NCBI GenBank assembly: GCA_030280995.1
Contig: JASXTE010000014.1
Location: 22,062,150-22,126,149, forward strand
Direction of reading: 5' to 3'
Length of the DNA stretch: 64,000 nucleotides
From: Hemileia vastatrix
Taxonomy: Eukaryota > Basidiomycota > Pucciniomycetes > Pucciniales > Zaghouaniaceae
The position numbers were made by a program, and so were the translations under genes. Below are positions 10,846-22,260 of the stretch, in pieces. Each line of letters opens with the position of its first letter. The first letter of the stretch is position 1. The notes below the pieces were generated by a model. The model did no database searches, was not told the DNA's origin, and was given only the letters and a program-made list of their open reading frames with translations.

Positions 10846-11655
10846 TGTCACCGGACGACCTACGCACAAGGTCAAGGGTGTTCCTGGAAGTGAGATGGAG
10901 GGAGGAGTTTAGAAACTTCTTCGAGGCACAGAGGAAATGTTCTAGGAAGTGATTCAAAGATGACTCAAAGGAAGAGCTACTGCTTCAAGATATGTTCGAG
11001 AAGAATTCTAATATAATTTAAAGGTAATATTAATATTCTTAAAATCTCACGAAGGGTTGGAAACTCAATAATCAAAGATTTAGGATTTAGAAATGATTAC
11101 TGAGAAAATAAGGAAAGATACAATAATAATGATTTAACCTAAAGCTTTACCACTATTAACTATATATACGTTTTATAATTTAATTCTAAAGAATGTCAAA
11201 CCAAAAACCCAACCCCTTTTATATCCTTTACTCCTCCCCGCATTGACCTCATACCCTTCCACTATTCTGCACACCACAGACCATTAAAAAATACACCTGT
11301 TACACCTGGACCCTCCTCACTAACATCCGTCAACCCTTTAATCCTCCACTCACCATTCCGTCCATGCTCACTACCCCTTTTAATAATCCACAGACATTTA
11401 ATAAGCCTTTTAGCGGACTATTATATTGAATATTGCGCTGTGTGTTGCTTATTGAGGAAAAGACTGAGACACACTATTGAGAGATTGACTAATTTAGATT
11501 TAGAGTTTAGACTAGCGCGGTTGAATAGTGAGTACACAAAGGAAAGTCGCAGTTGCTATGTAGAATTGCTTTCTGCGCTTTGAGTATGGATTTAGACCTC
11601 TGTATTATTGATTTAATGAGCTGCCTTTGTCTTGCGTGTCACGTGGCATGTGACA
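10846..11655 (-). repeat. 5' LTR of element B
   Basis: 810 bp, same sequence as 3067-3875. On the minus strand it begins TGTCACATGCCACGTGACA and ends GTCCGGTGACA. It is the promoter-bearing LTR, being next to gag. Confidence 0.95.
11216..11223 (-). promoter_or_regulatory. TATA box of element B LTR
   Basis: The minus strand reads GGATATAAAAGGGG. It marks the likely U3/R region. The equivalent site is deleted in the solo LTR at 27775-28574. Confidence 0.6.
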
Positions 11656-11660
11656 CACAT

Positions 11661-12678
11661 GGACTATATATGGGAGCAATAAATTAGAGTACACAAATAG
11701 TATACATAAGTAAATTTATGATAAAATACAAAATATGCCATTATAACACCTTATATACATGCATATATCCACCTTTTATAAGTCTTATCTACTTAATATT
11801 AAGTTGGGATATGTTAGGGTAATCTTAAAAACCTTAAATATAAGGCTACAGAATTTTTAAGTAGACTTAAAGCTGTTGTTTTTATTGTTTTACATGAAAA
11901 ACAAGAAATGTGCTTTAAATCATATAAAGGTTGACTATATGCACTATAAATTTAATAATATTAAAAATTCTCTTTGAAAGATCAATTTTTCTTAATTGGA
12001 GCTATTGATTTGGCTACTCAAATGCATAAAAATAAAACTTTTTAAATTTGGTGTTTTGTATGCCAGAAGTGGCTTCTGTGTACTGGCCACATACTGCCTG
12101 CATTTTCCCTGTGTGAATAGCTTCATTTTTAGCAAAGTTAGCTTTTTCACACTATAATTACCCCACATTCTGCGCTCACTGTGGGGAAATGCACCAAAAT
12201 AGGCAATAGGTGCTTATTTAGTGTCCTAGCTTAATTTTAAATGCATTGACCCTTATTATATGCACTAATTTCATTTATAACCTCAAGCTTGGTGCTTTAA
12301 TTCACTACCACACTTAAATTTGCCTAAATTAGTCAAGGATTTACCTGTGCAAGCACCTTCCAAGGACTGCATGTAGTTACCCCACATCTCACACCCTTTT
12401 TTGGGTTTTTAAGTGGCTTCTCAGTCAATTTTGGTTATTTCTGAATGGGCATTTCACATAGTATAATGTCGTGATTATCCCTATCATTTCTACTGTTAAT
12501 CCCCCTTAGTATATAGTAATAATTAGTCTTAATTTTCCCTTTTATTCTTTTATTTTAAATGTATTACACGCATATACTCTCTTTTTGTTTATTCTTTATT
12601 TTTAATGGATTTTCCCTATTACTACAGGATTTTGGCGGGTGATATAATTCCAATTATGTTACTAGTAACTCTTTATGT
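11661..12678. other. Gene-free AT-rich DNA
   Basis: No open frame of note and no LTR ends recognised. It has slightly higher complexity than the flanks around 12060-12440. It might be an old, decayed repeat, but I cannot assign it. Confidence 0.4.
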
Positions 12679-13281
12679 TGTTGGACATGTCTATTATTTG
12701 GAATGAGGCATTATTAAACAGGTATTGAGCTGATAAAAATCAAGGAGCTCATTGGGGAAGTTGTTGTGTATAAAAGGACAGGGTTTTTGGTCTTGTTTTC
12801 TAAATTCTTTATCATTACAATTCAAATATATTACCAATACAATTACAATACATATAAATAGCACTTATAAAGTCTTTGAATAGTATCTGAATTATTAAAT
12901 CTATTTTTCTACCAACTATAAGGTTGTAAGCCATATATATAATTAGTGAGATTTCAATTACTGAGACCCTTATATTGAATTACATTTTAATACTTATTGG
13001 ATTTGTACTGCAGTATTCATATACGACCATTAAAATATTCTAGACAACTGACCATTCAAGCTAGTTCATGTCTCTTTACTTACCCTCAGCCTGACAGTAT
13101 TGGTTGGCCAGTTATTGGATTGATATATGAGAAAATTCCAAAAGTAAGATAATTGGTGTCATTCCTATTGATATGAATCTTATTGTGGAATCCTGAATGA
13201 GTAATAATAACATTTGAAAATAAAAGAAATTGGTTTCTAATTTATACCCATTTGGAGTCACACCAACTTGGTATTCCAACT
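12679..13281 (+). mobile_element. Possible Copia-like LTR (solo or remnant)
   Basis: Begins TGTTGGACATGT and ends TTGGTATTCCAAC, giving the short inverted ends (TGTTGGA...TTCCAAC) common in Copia LTRs. It contains GTATAAAAGGACAG near 12770 as a TATA-like box. Directly after the end is TTTGGTAGCAAG, which resembles the start of an initiator-Met tRNA primer site. The following 200 bp have only stop-filled frames. There is no second LTR to compare, so the call is weak. Confidence 0.3.
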
Positions 13282-14520
13282 TTGGTAGCAAGTTGATGCT
13301 CTTTTTGAAAGCTTTATTGCAGATTTTTTAGAGGCAAAGAGCAAGAAAAGTTTTAAAAGAAGGTAAGGTGCCCCATATGCAAAAATTGTCATCTTTTTCA
13401 GCTTTAGATAGTTTTTTAACTAAAGAATAGATGCCTATGGAAATAAAATGAGTGACATGATTTTAAGAATGAAACATATATTATCAGACATACCAAAAGA
13501 ATAGCCTTTAACAAATCCTGGTCTTCAACCAAATCCAATCACAATACCACCCAACAAATTTGTATTCCTTATTGGTATGTGAACCAAAGCCATTTGATAT
13601 AGTTTTATTATTAAATCGGATAGTTTTTTAAAGGTTTCATCTTTTTAACCATTAAAAGAATGATTTTCATAAATTAATTGAGGTTTAAAAGAATTACTTA
13701 TAACTGCTTTAATTTCATTGTCTCCTGATTTGGTTAAATATTTTAAATCTTCTGGTAACTCATTTGGATAAGAATTTTTTTGATCCACTTTAGTTTTATT
13801 GTACACAATATTTGATATATGGCCAAATCAACAATCCAAATGAATTTTCTTTTAATCTCTTTTATTCTGCTGAGTTCAATTATCATTATAAATTTTTTCT
13901 TGATATTTTGGATGATGATTGAAATGAAGTTGAATTCAAAGAAAATGATAAAAAGGATGATGATAGAGAAGTAAGAGGTGATTCTGACAAAATATACATT
14001 TTCTTTCTCTTAAAAAAAAAAAATTTGTGTCAAAAACTCAAAAAAAAGAATGGCAAAAAAATAAAACTCACAAAATTTAGTTTATTCAACCTTAAGAATT
14101 TCCTTGATAAAAATTAATCCAAATAATTGTTTTTTAAAAAGAAATCAAATACTAAAACTGTCCTTGAAAAAAAATGAAATAAAAAAAATAAAATAAAAAC
14201 AAACATCAGTAAAATTATTTGCCTAAAAAAGGAATTTTAAAATAATTTGGTGTTGGATATACCACTTAAAGTCCTTGAAAAAAAATGATAAGAAACAAAT
14301 GATAATCAAAAATTCAAACCAAAAAAAAATTGTATCAGAAAAATTATTACCAAATAAAAAAATCAAAATTATAAACACACCAAATTTATTTTTAAATCAG
14401 CTTGAACCGTAAAAAAATTTTTTTATAATATTCTGTAAAAAAATAAATAAATAAATAAAATACAAAATAATGTTAATAAAAATAATAAAAATTATTATTT
14501 ACAAACTCTCATATTACCCC
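13282..14520. other. AT-rich DNA without genes
   Basis: Contains A-runs and short AT repeats. 13300-13560 may be decayed coding DNA of the element suspected just before it, but it is full of stops. Nothing else is recognised. Confidence 0.35.
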
Positions 14521-14607
14521 TCCTTGTCTGCCTTGTTTCCCTCTTTTTTGGTGTCCTCAAACCCCCCCCCCCCTCCCTCTTCTTGATCCCTTCCAAACCC
14601 CCTTACC

Positions 14608-14850
14608 CCCCTTTTTCACTAGGTCCTACCTCCTTTTCCCCCCTTTAGGCTGCCTCACCCCACTCCCCCCCCCTCATCCCCTCCACCACATCCCCCCTCC
14701 CCCCTTTTAATTGCTAATGATTTGCTAAGAAATTTGTTAGCTAGGAAAAGGGGGGTGGAGGGGGGGAAGCCGTGGAGGGGATGACAGGGGGGAGAGGGGT
14801 GAGGCAGCCTAAAGAGGGGAAAGGGGGTATAGGGGGCCTAAAGGGAAGAA
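14608..14850. repeat. GC-rich inverted repeat with ~100 bp arms
   Basis: The left arm (about 14608-14710) is C-rich and the right arm (about 14744-14850) is G-rich. Read on opposite strands they share the core CTTTAGGCTGCCTCACCCC and TCATCCCCTCCAC and flanking C-runs. The centre is an AT-rich loop (AATTGCTAATGATTTGCTAA). By eye the arms are about 85% alike, so a long hairpin is possible. Confidence 0.75.
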
Positions 14851-16317
14851 AAAAAAGCAAAAAAAAAGCCAAAAAAAAACCAAAAAAAAAACAAAAAAAA
14901 ACCAAAAAAAACCAAAAAAAAAAAAAGCCAAAAAAAAAAGCCAAAAAAAACTCAAAAAAAACCAAAAAAAAAAATTGCAAAAAAAAATTCAAAAAAAAGC
15001 TAAAAACAAAAAAAACAAAAAAAACCCAAAAACAACCCAACAAAAAATGCAACAAAATAGAATGCCAAAAAAAACAAAAAAAAGCTAAAAAAAGAAAAAC
15101 CCAAAAAAAAAATCAAAAAAATGCAAAAAAAAGGCCCAAAAAAACAAAAGAACCAAAAGAACCAAAAAAAACCAAAAAAAAAACCAAAATATAAAAAAAA
15201 GCCAAAAAAAAAGCCAAAAAAATTAAAAATGCAAAAAAATGCAAAAAAAAAAAAAAGAAAAAAAAAGAAAAAAAATAAATAAAAATAAATAAAAAAAAGA
15301 AAAAAAAATGCAAAAAAGAAATGCAAGAAAATGCAAAAAAAGACAAAAAAAAATGTAAAAAAAAGCAAAAAAAATTAAAATAAAAAATAGCAAAAAATAC
15401 AGCAAAAAAAAATGCAAAAAAACAACAAATTCAAAAAAAAAATAATGCAAAAAAAAAAAGAAAAAAACAAATACTAAAAATAATGCAAAAAACAAAAAAA
15501 CAAAAAAAAGCAAAAAATATGGCAAAAAGAAGCAAAAAATATAAAAAAAATATTAAAAAAAAAAGCAAAAAAATAAGAATAAAATGAAATAAAATAAAAC
15601 CAAAAATTTTTTAAAAAAAACTGCAAAAAACTTAAAACAAAAAAAAAATGCTAAAAAAAAATTCTAAAAAAAAGCACAGAAAAAGCACAAAAAAAAGTTT
15701 TAAAAAAAATTTAAAAAAAACAAAAAATTGGGTAAAAAAATGCAAAAAATAAAATTGCAAAAAGTAAAAAAGCAAAAAAAAATTTCACAAAAAAAATGCA
15801 AAAAAAATGCAAAAAAAAATGCAAAAAAAAATTCAAAAAAAATAAACAAAAAAAATAAACAAAGGAAAATAAAAAAGTCTAAAAAAAAGAAAAAAGAAAG
15901 AAAATGAATAAAAAAAGAATAAAAAAAAGAAAAAAAGAAAAAAAAAAGCAAAAAAAAAAAAGCAAAAAAACAAAAAAGCAAAAAAACAAAGCAAAAAAAA
16001 AGGCAAAAAAAAAACTGAAAAAAAGCAAAATAAAAAATAAATAATAAAAAATGTCAAAAAAAATGCAAAAAAAAAGCAAAATTAAAAGCAAAAATAAAAA
16101 TTAAAAAGTCAAAAATAAAAATAAAAAAAATGCAAAAAAATTCAAAAAATATTTAAAAAACGACAAAAACAAAAAACAAAAAAAATAAAAATAAAAAAAA
16201 CCAAAAAAAAGCCAAAAAAAAAAGTCAAAAAAAAAAAGCTAAAAAAAGCTAAAAAAAAATAAACAAAAAAAATGCAAAAAAAGAAAATGCAAAAAAAAAC
16301 CTTGAAAAAAACAACAT

Positions 16318-16349
<32 letters not shown>

Positions 16350-16680
16350 GCCAAAAAATAAATTAATAAAAAAAATAAAAAAAAATGCAAAAATTTAAAA
16401 ATAAAAATAAAAAAAGCAAAAAAAAAAAAGCAAAAAAAAAATTAAACAAAAAAATGTAATAAAAATTGCAAAAAAAAATGCATAAAAAAATGTATTAAAA
16501 AAATTGCAAAAAAAAATTGCAAAAAAAATGCAAATAAAAATGCAAATAAAAATGCAAATAAAAATGCAAATAAAAAGCAAATAAAAACCAAAAATAAAAA
16601 TAAAAATGCCAAAAATAAAAAATAAACAAAAAAAAGCAAAAAAAATTAAACCAAAAAACCAAAAAAAAACAAAAAAAAGG
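14850..16680. repeat. 1.8 kb A-rich, T-poor low-complexity block
   Basis: The plus strand is runs of 4-14 A broken by GC, GCC, CC, TG or single T. T is rare at the start and rises slightly later. There is no fixed unit length, though AAAAAAATGC and AAAAAAGC recur. The long Lys-rich or Phe-rich open frames across it are a by-product of this composition. Confidence 0.9.
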
Positions 16681-16699
16681 AAAGAAAGATAAGCTGGCC

Positions 16700-16880
16700 T
16701 TTACCCCCTTTTAATTGCTAATGAATTGCTAAGCAATTTGTTTGATAGGAAAAGGGGGGTGGATGCAAGGTGAGAGGGGAGGGGGGGTAGGGGGGGAAGC
16801 AGTGGAGGGGATGAGGGGGGGTGAGAGGGGTGAGGCAGCCTAAAGGGGGAAAAAGGGGGTATAGGGGGCCTAAAGGGAGG
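16700..16880. repeat. Third copy of the GC-rich arm plus loop, beyond the A-rich block
   Basis: Repeats 14700-14850 in direct orientation: the loop AATTGCTAATGAATTGCTAA, then GGAAAAGGGGGGTGG, GGTGAGGCAGCCTAAAG and GGGGGTATAGGGGGCCTAAA. It has a ~30 bp insertion relative to the first copy. The A-rich block is therefore bracketed by two direct copies. Confidence 0.8.
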
Positions 16881-16918
16881 AAAAAGAATGCTTTAAGGGG
16901 ATAAAAGTGGGGGAAAGG

Positions 16919-18150
16919 TTTTGGCCCGTTGTCTAGAAGAAGGATGAAAAGAAGAGAGGAAAAGGGGGAAGACTTAAAGGAAATAATAAGAAAAGAAATA
17001 AAAAATAAAAAGGTGAATAAGGTGAATGTTTAAAGGAAGTGCAACAACAGTTTTGTGAATATTGGCAAGACAAAAGACAGTGGTCTGATAGGTATTCTAA
17101 TTCAGTAAGTAACTTTTTTCTGCTCTGATTAAATATTAACTATGGACTACTAAAAATTTTAAAGAAACCTTAATGTATTTAATATAGCAATTAAAAGGGA
17201 GACAAGCACCACAAGTAATTAATATAATAATATATTGTAAAAATTATAAGATAATGTAAGTGATGCCACTAAAGGGGATTACCCAAGGTGTTTTTATAGG
17301 CAAGGGGACCTCTGAAGCACCACAAATGAGTATATACAAAATAGTAATAAAGTGAAACAAGAAAATTAAAAAATATAAGTAAAACATAGATATTAAGAGA
17401 AAAACATGAAACAAATAATGAAACCCATGATTAAGAGACTAATTTTCCCACCATAATTTCCCAAACCAGTTAATTAGAATAATGAGTAACTAAGTAAGTC
17501 TGAAACATAAGAACTGTGAGTAAAATAATTCAAAACAGGCATTACAGTGAGACTTGAGTGTTTTAATTGAAATAAATAAAATTATTTTGACACAAAAATT
17601 CATGTAATCAATTTAACCTAGTATAAATCAGAAATAATTAATTGTTTTAACTAATTAATTAATACAATAACTAGTTTGAATGAAACAAAAAATTAATTGA
17701 ATGATATTACTAATTTAAAGTGAAAGTTTTAATACCCTTTTATTAAATAAGTGTTTTAACTTATTTAATAATTTTCCTGACACAATAAAGGGTCAAAAAA
17801 GCACCCAATATTTATGGATAATAATATATGAAAAGTTTTATTTAATATATAAATTTTATTAATTAAGTTTAAATTACAGTATAAGTTAATTTTATCATTA
17901 CACTTATAATATATATTTATAAATAATTAGTTATTAATGTGTGAATATTAAATACATAAAAATGTGCCATGATTTAAAGAATATAATATATATTATGTTT
18001 TATGTAAGTATATAAATAATTTACTTAACAATGAAATTAATATAATAATTATTTTACTTATCTCTTTCTATAAAATGTTTATATAATTTCTTTATCCAAC
18101 AAAATATTTTATTTTAAATACATAAAATACATAATTTTATTCTCTCTTAT
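16919..18150 (-). mobile_element. LTR of the A family, left part (interrupted by element A)
   Basis: Related to the LTRs of element A: it starts with TTTTGGCCCGTTGTCTAG on the plus strand and contains the family's mirror of the TATA box near 17295 and the GGGTCAAAAAAGCACCCAA block near 17791. It breaks at 18150 where element A is inserted and resumes at 27468-27528, which ends CAGCCTGGCTGACA. I find no matching target duplication at its outer ends (GAAGT follows on the right, a G-rich repeat adjoins on the left). It is a solo LTR or a truncated one. Confidence 0.75.
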
Positions 18151-19369
18151 TATTGGCAGGTTGTCTAGAAGAAGGAGAATAAAAGGGAAGAATGAAGAGG
18201 AAGAATATGGAAATGGTTTACAAAAGTAATAAGAAATAAAATAATATAATTGAGTTATTAAAAAGGAGTACAACAACAATTTGTGAGGAGTGACACAATA
18301 GCAGATTAAATTGATATTTAATACATTTATGTTAATAAGTTATATTTCAATTCATGGCAATCAATTCTTATTATTAATAGACTTACTGCAACCTTACTAT
18401 TATATAAATTTTAGATTAGAATTGTAGTACCAATAAAAATAATAATAAATGTATTATATTTAAAAAATATGATAAAGTTGTGAGTGTAATAAGTGATAGA
18501 TAAAAAAGAGGAATTAAAAGACCTTTTATAGGCAAGGATACATTCTGAGGCGCTTCCAATGTATATACAAAATTGATAGTATGTGAAACAAAAAATCAAA
18601 AGAACTAAATTAAAACATACATGTTGAAGGAAAAATGAAACAGCAAATTAAACGTGTGAATAAATTAATAACTCTCCCGTATTAAAGCTCCAAACAAGTA
18701 ATGAATAACTAAATAAGTCTGAGGAAATGAGAATTATGAGAAAAAATATCCTAAACAAGTATTATACTAAGATTTAAAGGTTTTAATTTAAAACAACTAG
18801 AATTATTTTCACACAAAATTTTATATAATCAATTTAGTTCAATTATAAAGATAAATTAATTGATTGTTTTAACTACTTTCAGTAATTAATTTAATTGAAA
18901 CAAATATTCAATTTAATTTTAACTTATTTAAAGTGAGAATTTAATATTAATATATTAAATATGTATTTTATATTATTTACTAATTCTATTGACACAATTA
19001 AGGGTCAAAAAAGCACCCAATATTTATGGATACAATTATATGATGAGTTGAATTTAGTATCTAAGTTATATAAAATAAATTGTAATTCCATTATAAGTTA
19101 AATAAAATTAAGCTGATAATATTATAATTAAATTATTTTTTTATAAATATCAAATACATAGAAGTGTGCCATGTTTTTATTGAATATAATATTAATCTAT
19201 GTTATAAAACTTACTTAACAATAAAATTAAATATAGTAATTATTTATTCATAAAATTTTTATAATTTTTTTATAAAATAATTTATTGTAACTGCATAGTG
19301 TTATTCCCTTACATGATTTCAGTAATTCATTATATGAATTACTGTGCTCCTGAGATAGCCTGGCTGACA
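18151..19369 (-). repeat. 3' LTR of element A
   Basis: 1219 bp. On the minus strand it begins TGTCAGCCAGGCTATCTCAG and ends CCTGCCAATA. The end is TA rather than CA, and the adjacent CTTAT duplication fixes this boundary. Confidence 0.9.
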
Positions 19370-19381
19370 CTCCCTCACTCT
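19370..19381 (-). promoter_or_regulatory. Polypurine tract of element A
   Basis: The minus strand reads AGAGTGAGGGAG directly before the 3' LTR, preceded by a T-run. This is where plus-strand DNA synthesis would be primed. The identical 12 bases adjoin the 3' LTRs of C (47746-47757) and D (62283-62294). Confidence 0.8.
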
Positions 19382-19421
19382 AAAAAAAACAATAAAAAAA
19401 ATTCTAAGATTTTTTCCTTCT

Positions 19422-21455
19422 TTACTTTTTTAAAAGAGTAGGAAGATTTAAAATTTCTTTTCCAGGTATCCATGCATCATGTTCAGATGACTTGTATTTA
19501 TATCTCAATAAATATTCAATACCTCTTTCAGAAGTGATAATTCTATCATTGATAATTTGATCAATTTCTGAAGTTTCTGTGACTTCCTGAGGGTTTTTAT
19601 TAGGTCTTCCCTTTCTTTTGGGAAATAAGTCACTGTTGGAAGTATAAGGTTTAAGCAAGGAAATGGGGAAAACAGGATGTTTCCTATCATAAGGAGAATA
19701 CAATACAACTTCTACTGCATTATCTCCAACCATTCTTTTAACAACAAATGGTCCTACAAAAGGATCTTTTAATTTGTTATTGCCTTGTAAATTGAAATGG
19801 AGAGTAGATATCAACACTTCATCCCCCTTGTTAAATGTGCATTCTTTATGGGATTTATCCCATCTTTTCTTTTCATATTCAAATGCTTTATTAATACAGC
19901 TTTGAGCATGTTTTCTGCATAACTGTTGCATTTGCATAAAAGATTTCACACCAGGGTATAGTTCCAACTTAGTTAATTTATTATTGAGAATTTGAGCAGG
20001 AGTATTTGGGACATAACCTAACCAAAGCTCGGAAGGCTTTTTCTCAGTGACAGAATGAACAGTGCTATTATATGAAAATTCAAGACCAGGAAATAGAGTG
20101 ACCCAGTCATGAGTAAATCTGTCATTGTCTTTATATTCTAATCCAAAGGCACAATACCTTCTTAACATATCTTCCAGAGTTTGAATCATTTTTTCAGCTA
20201 GATCATCAGTCTGAGGATGGTGAGCTGTAGACAACGTTAACTCACAGCCACAAATATCCATCAAAGAAGTCCAAAATTCAGATGTAAATTTTGGGTCTCT
20301 ATCAGAGATAATGGCTTTTGGAAATCCAACAATATTAAACATGTAAGTCCACCACAAGAAAGATAATTCCTTTGTGGATAAATCTTTGTGGGTGGGAATA
20401 AATTTGCACATTTTGGTGAATCTATCCACTATTACCCAACAAGAGTTATAACTGTCTTTACCTGCTACAGGAATACCAGTGACAAAATCCATATTAATTA
20501 TTTGAAAAGGTGCATCAGGTGCTTCAATATGTTGTAATAACCCTGCTCTTTTACCTGTCAACCTCTTAGATTTCTGGCAGGAATCACAAGATTCAACATA
20601 TAATTTTGTATCTTCAGACATATTAGCCCACCAAGCAGTATTTTTGATTCTAATCAATGTTTTTTCAAGATCAAAATGACCAGCTAATATTTCATCATGA
20701 CAAAGTTTGAGGATAGTTTCTTTCATAGAGGGAGGAATTAAAATTACATTAGTAAGCTTTCCTCTATAATAAATATAACCATCTTCAATAGAAAACTTTC
20801 CTTTAATCAAAGCATGTTGATACTTTGCAGGAAGAGTTTTAATTAATGCTTGAATTGAAGAATTTTTAGGAGCATTTAAGATAGTAACTAATTTATTCAA
20901 ATCAGCATCTTTATCATATGAATCCAGAATAAATTGTAATAACTCCTCTTCCATATCAACTATAAATATACCATGGATATGAACAGTATCATCTTCAGGC
21001 ACATAGGTAGGATTGGAGTCATTATTTGGCAGAGGAAATCTGGACAGAATTTCAACATTGGAGTGAACATTTCCAGCCCTATGGATAATTTTCATTCTAC
21101 CTCTGTACTCTTGAACAGCAAATTGCCACCTAAACATATGTCTATTAGGTGTTTTTAGGTTTAAAAGGGACTTCACAGCACTACAGTCAGTTACCAATTT
21201 AAACTTTTGGTCATCTAGGTAGTAATGAAGCTTCTCAAGAGCCCAAACAACTGCTAAGAACTCTAATTGAGTGGCACCATATTTCAATTCACTATTTCTC
21301 AAGGTTCTTGAATTATAACAAATTACAACCTCTGAGGATTTATCATTAATAATTTGTTTTTGGTGAAGGGCAGCACCCAGACCAACAAAGCTAGCATCTG
21401 TATACAGGACAAAAGGTTTGTTGAAAACTGGAAGAGCCAAGATAGGGGCTGTCAT
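19422..21455 (-). CDS. Element A RNase H-integrase part of Pol
   Basis: A 677-residue open frame. RNase H comes first (FVLYTDASFVGLGAALHQKQ, ELKYGATQLEFLAVVWALEK, LVTDCSAVKSLLNL). The integrase zinc module follows (CHDEILAGHFDLEK, then SCDSCQKSKR), and then the catalytic core with NMDFVTGIPVAG, AIISDRDPKFTSEFW and HHPQTDDLAEKMIQTLE carrying the Asp, Asp and Glu. The C-terminus (IINDRIITSERGIEYLLRY, HDAWIPGKEI, LPTLLKK) has the length and pattern of a chromodomain. No stop interrupts it. It lacks its own start because it is the 3' part of a polyprotein whose RT is frameshifted at 21460-21565. Confidence 0.92.
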   Translation of the reverse strand: MTAPILALPVFNKPFVLYTDASFVGLGAALHQKQIINDKSSEVVICYNSRTLRNSELKYGATQLEFLAVVWALEKLHYYLDDQKFKLVTDCSAVKSLLNLKTPNRHMFRWQFAVQEYRGRMKIIHRAGNVHSNVEILSRFPLPNNDSNPTYVPEDDTVHIHGIFIVDMEEELLQFILDSYDKDADLNKLVTILNAPKNSSIQALIKTLPAKYQHALIKGKFSIEDGYIYYRGKLTNVILIPPSMKETILKLCHDEILAGHFDLEKTLIRIKNTAWWANMSEDTKLYVESCDSCQKSKRLTGKRAGLLQHIEAPDAPFQIINMDFVTGIPVAGKDSYNSCWVIVDRFTKMCKFIPTHKDLSTKELSFLWWTYMFNIVGFPKAIISDRDPKFTSEFWTSLMDICGCELTLSTAHHPQTDDLAEKMIQTLEDMLRRYCAFGLEYKDNDRFTHDWVTLFPGLEFSYNSTVHSVTEKKPSELWLGYVPNTPAQILNNKLTKLELYPGVKSFMQMQQLCRKHAQSCINKAFEYEKKRWDKSHKECTFNKGDEVLISTLHFNLQGNNKLKDPFVGPFVVKRMVGDNAVEVVLYSPYDRKHPVFPISLLKPYTSNSDLFPKRKGRPNKNPQEVTETSEIDQIINDRIITSERGIEYLLRYKYKSSEHDAWIPGKEILNLPTLLKK

Positions 21456-21564
21456 TAAACAACATTTTAATGCATCAAAAGCCTTTTGACAGTCATTATT
21501 CTAGATGAATGCAACATCTTTCCTACTTAACTTGGTAAGAGGCAAGGCTATGACATGATAATTT

Positions 21565-22218
21565 TTAATATATTGTCTTTAATAGCCACACATACCCAAA
21601 AAAACTTTGGATTTCTCTTAAAGAAGTTGGTGTCTTCACATTTTGAACTGCAGCAACTTTGTTGTGGTCTACACAAATTTGTAGGCCTGAAACAACATGG
21701 CCAAGGACTTTCAAAGATTGAAAGCCAAATTTACACTTTTTCAATAACAAGGTCATATTGATTTCATCCATTTTTTGAAAAACTCTATTTAAGTGAATCA
21801 TATGCTCATCAAAAGTTTTAGAAAAAACTATAATATCATCAATATACACCATGAGCCATCCCTCAATTATTTCCTGATGGAAAGTGTTATCCATGACTTT
21901 TTGAAAAACTGAAGGGGCATTTTTAGGGCCAAATGGCATTCTAACATACTTATATATTCCCATATAAGTAGCAATAAGTAAAAAATTCTGAGAATCTTTC
22001 TCAACTGGAACTTGATGATACCCTTTATTACCATCCAGACAACTAATAAATTTTGCACCTTGCAAAGTAGCATGTATTGAGTTAATTCTGGGTAAAGGAT
22101 AAATATCATCAACAGTATAAGTTTCTAATGCCCTGTAATCACCACATAATCTAGCCTTATCCTTCTCATAAGAAATCAAGACTGGGGAGATGACACAATA
22201 TTTGGGGGTGACATCCAC
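21565..22218 (-). pseudogene. Element A reverse transcriptase
   Basis: Copies the element RNA into DNA. The frame has CGDYRALETYTVDDIYPLPR, the YKYVRMPFGPKNAPSVFQK block and the intact active site VYIDDIIVFSK. It ends when the frame shifts after VQNVKTPTSLREIQSFFGYV, and the continuation to RNase H (21456-21565) is in another frame. Upstream, a frameshift near 22265 separates it from the protease. Confidence 0.9.
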
Positions 22219-22260
22219 TTTCTCAATGATAACATTTTTAATAATGTGGCAATATTATCT

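Larger units (their letters stand above)
3067..11655 (-). mobile_element. Ty3/gypsy chromovirus-type LTR retrotransposon 'B', complete but inactive
   Basis: An 8589 bp element bounded by two ~810 bp LTRs in the same direction and by a perfect 5-bp target-site duplication, CACAT at 3062-3066 and 11656-11660. On the minus strand the order is gag, protease, reverse transcriptase, RNase H, integrase and chromodomain, which is the Ty3/gypsy order. The chromodomain places it with chromoviruses. Every coding part carries stops or frameshifts, and the second Asp of the RT YxDD motif is changed. An antisense gene lies between the chromodomain and the 3' LTR. The LTRs look about 97% alike by eye, so the insertion is fairly young. 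Confidence 0.95.

Noticed and set aside
12169..12195. CCCCACA...TGTGGGG short inverted repeat
   Set aside because: Arms of 7 bp in a long window are expected by chance.
14741..16639. Many long Lys-rich (plus) and Phe-rich (minus) open frames
   Set aside because: They come from A-runs lacking stops; no domain, no start context, no conservation signal.
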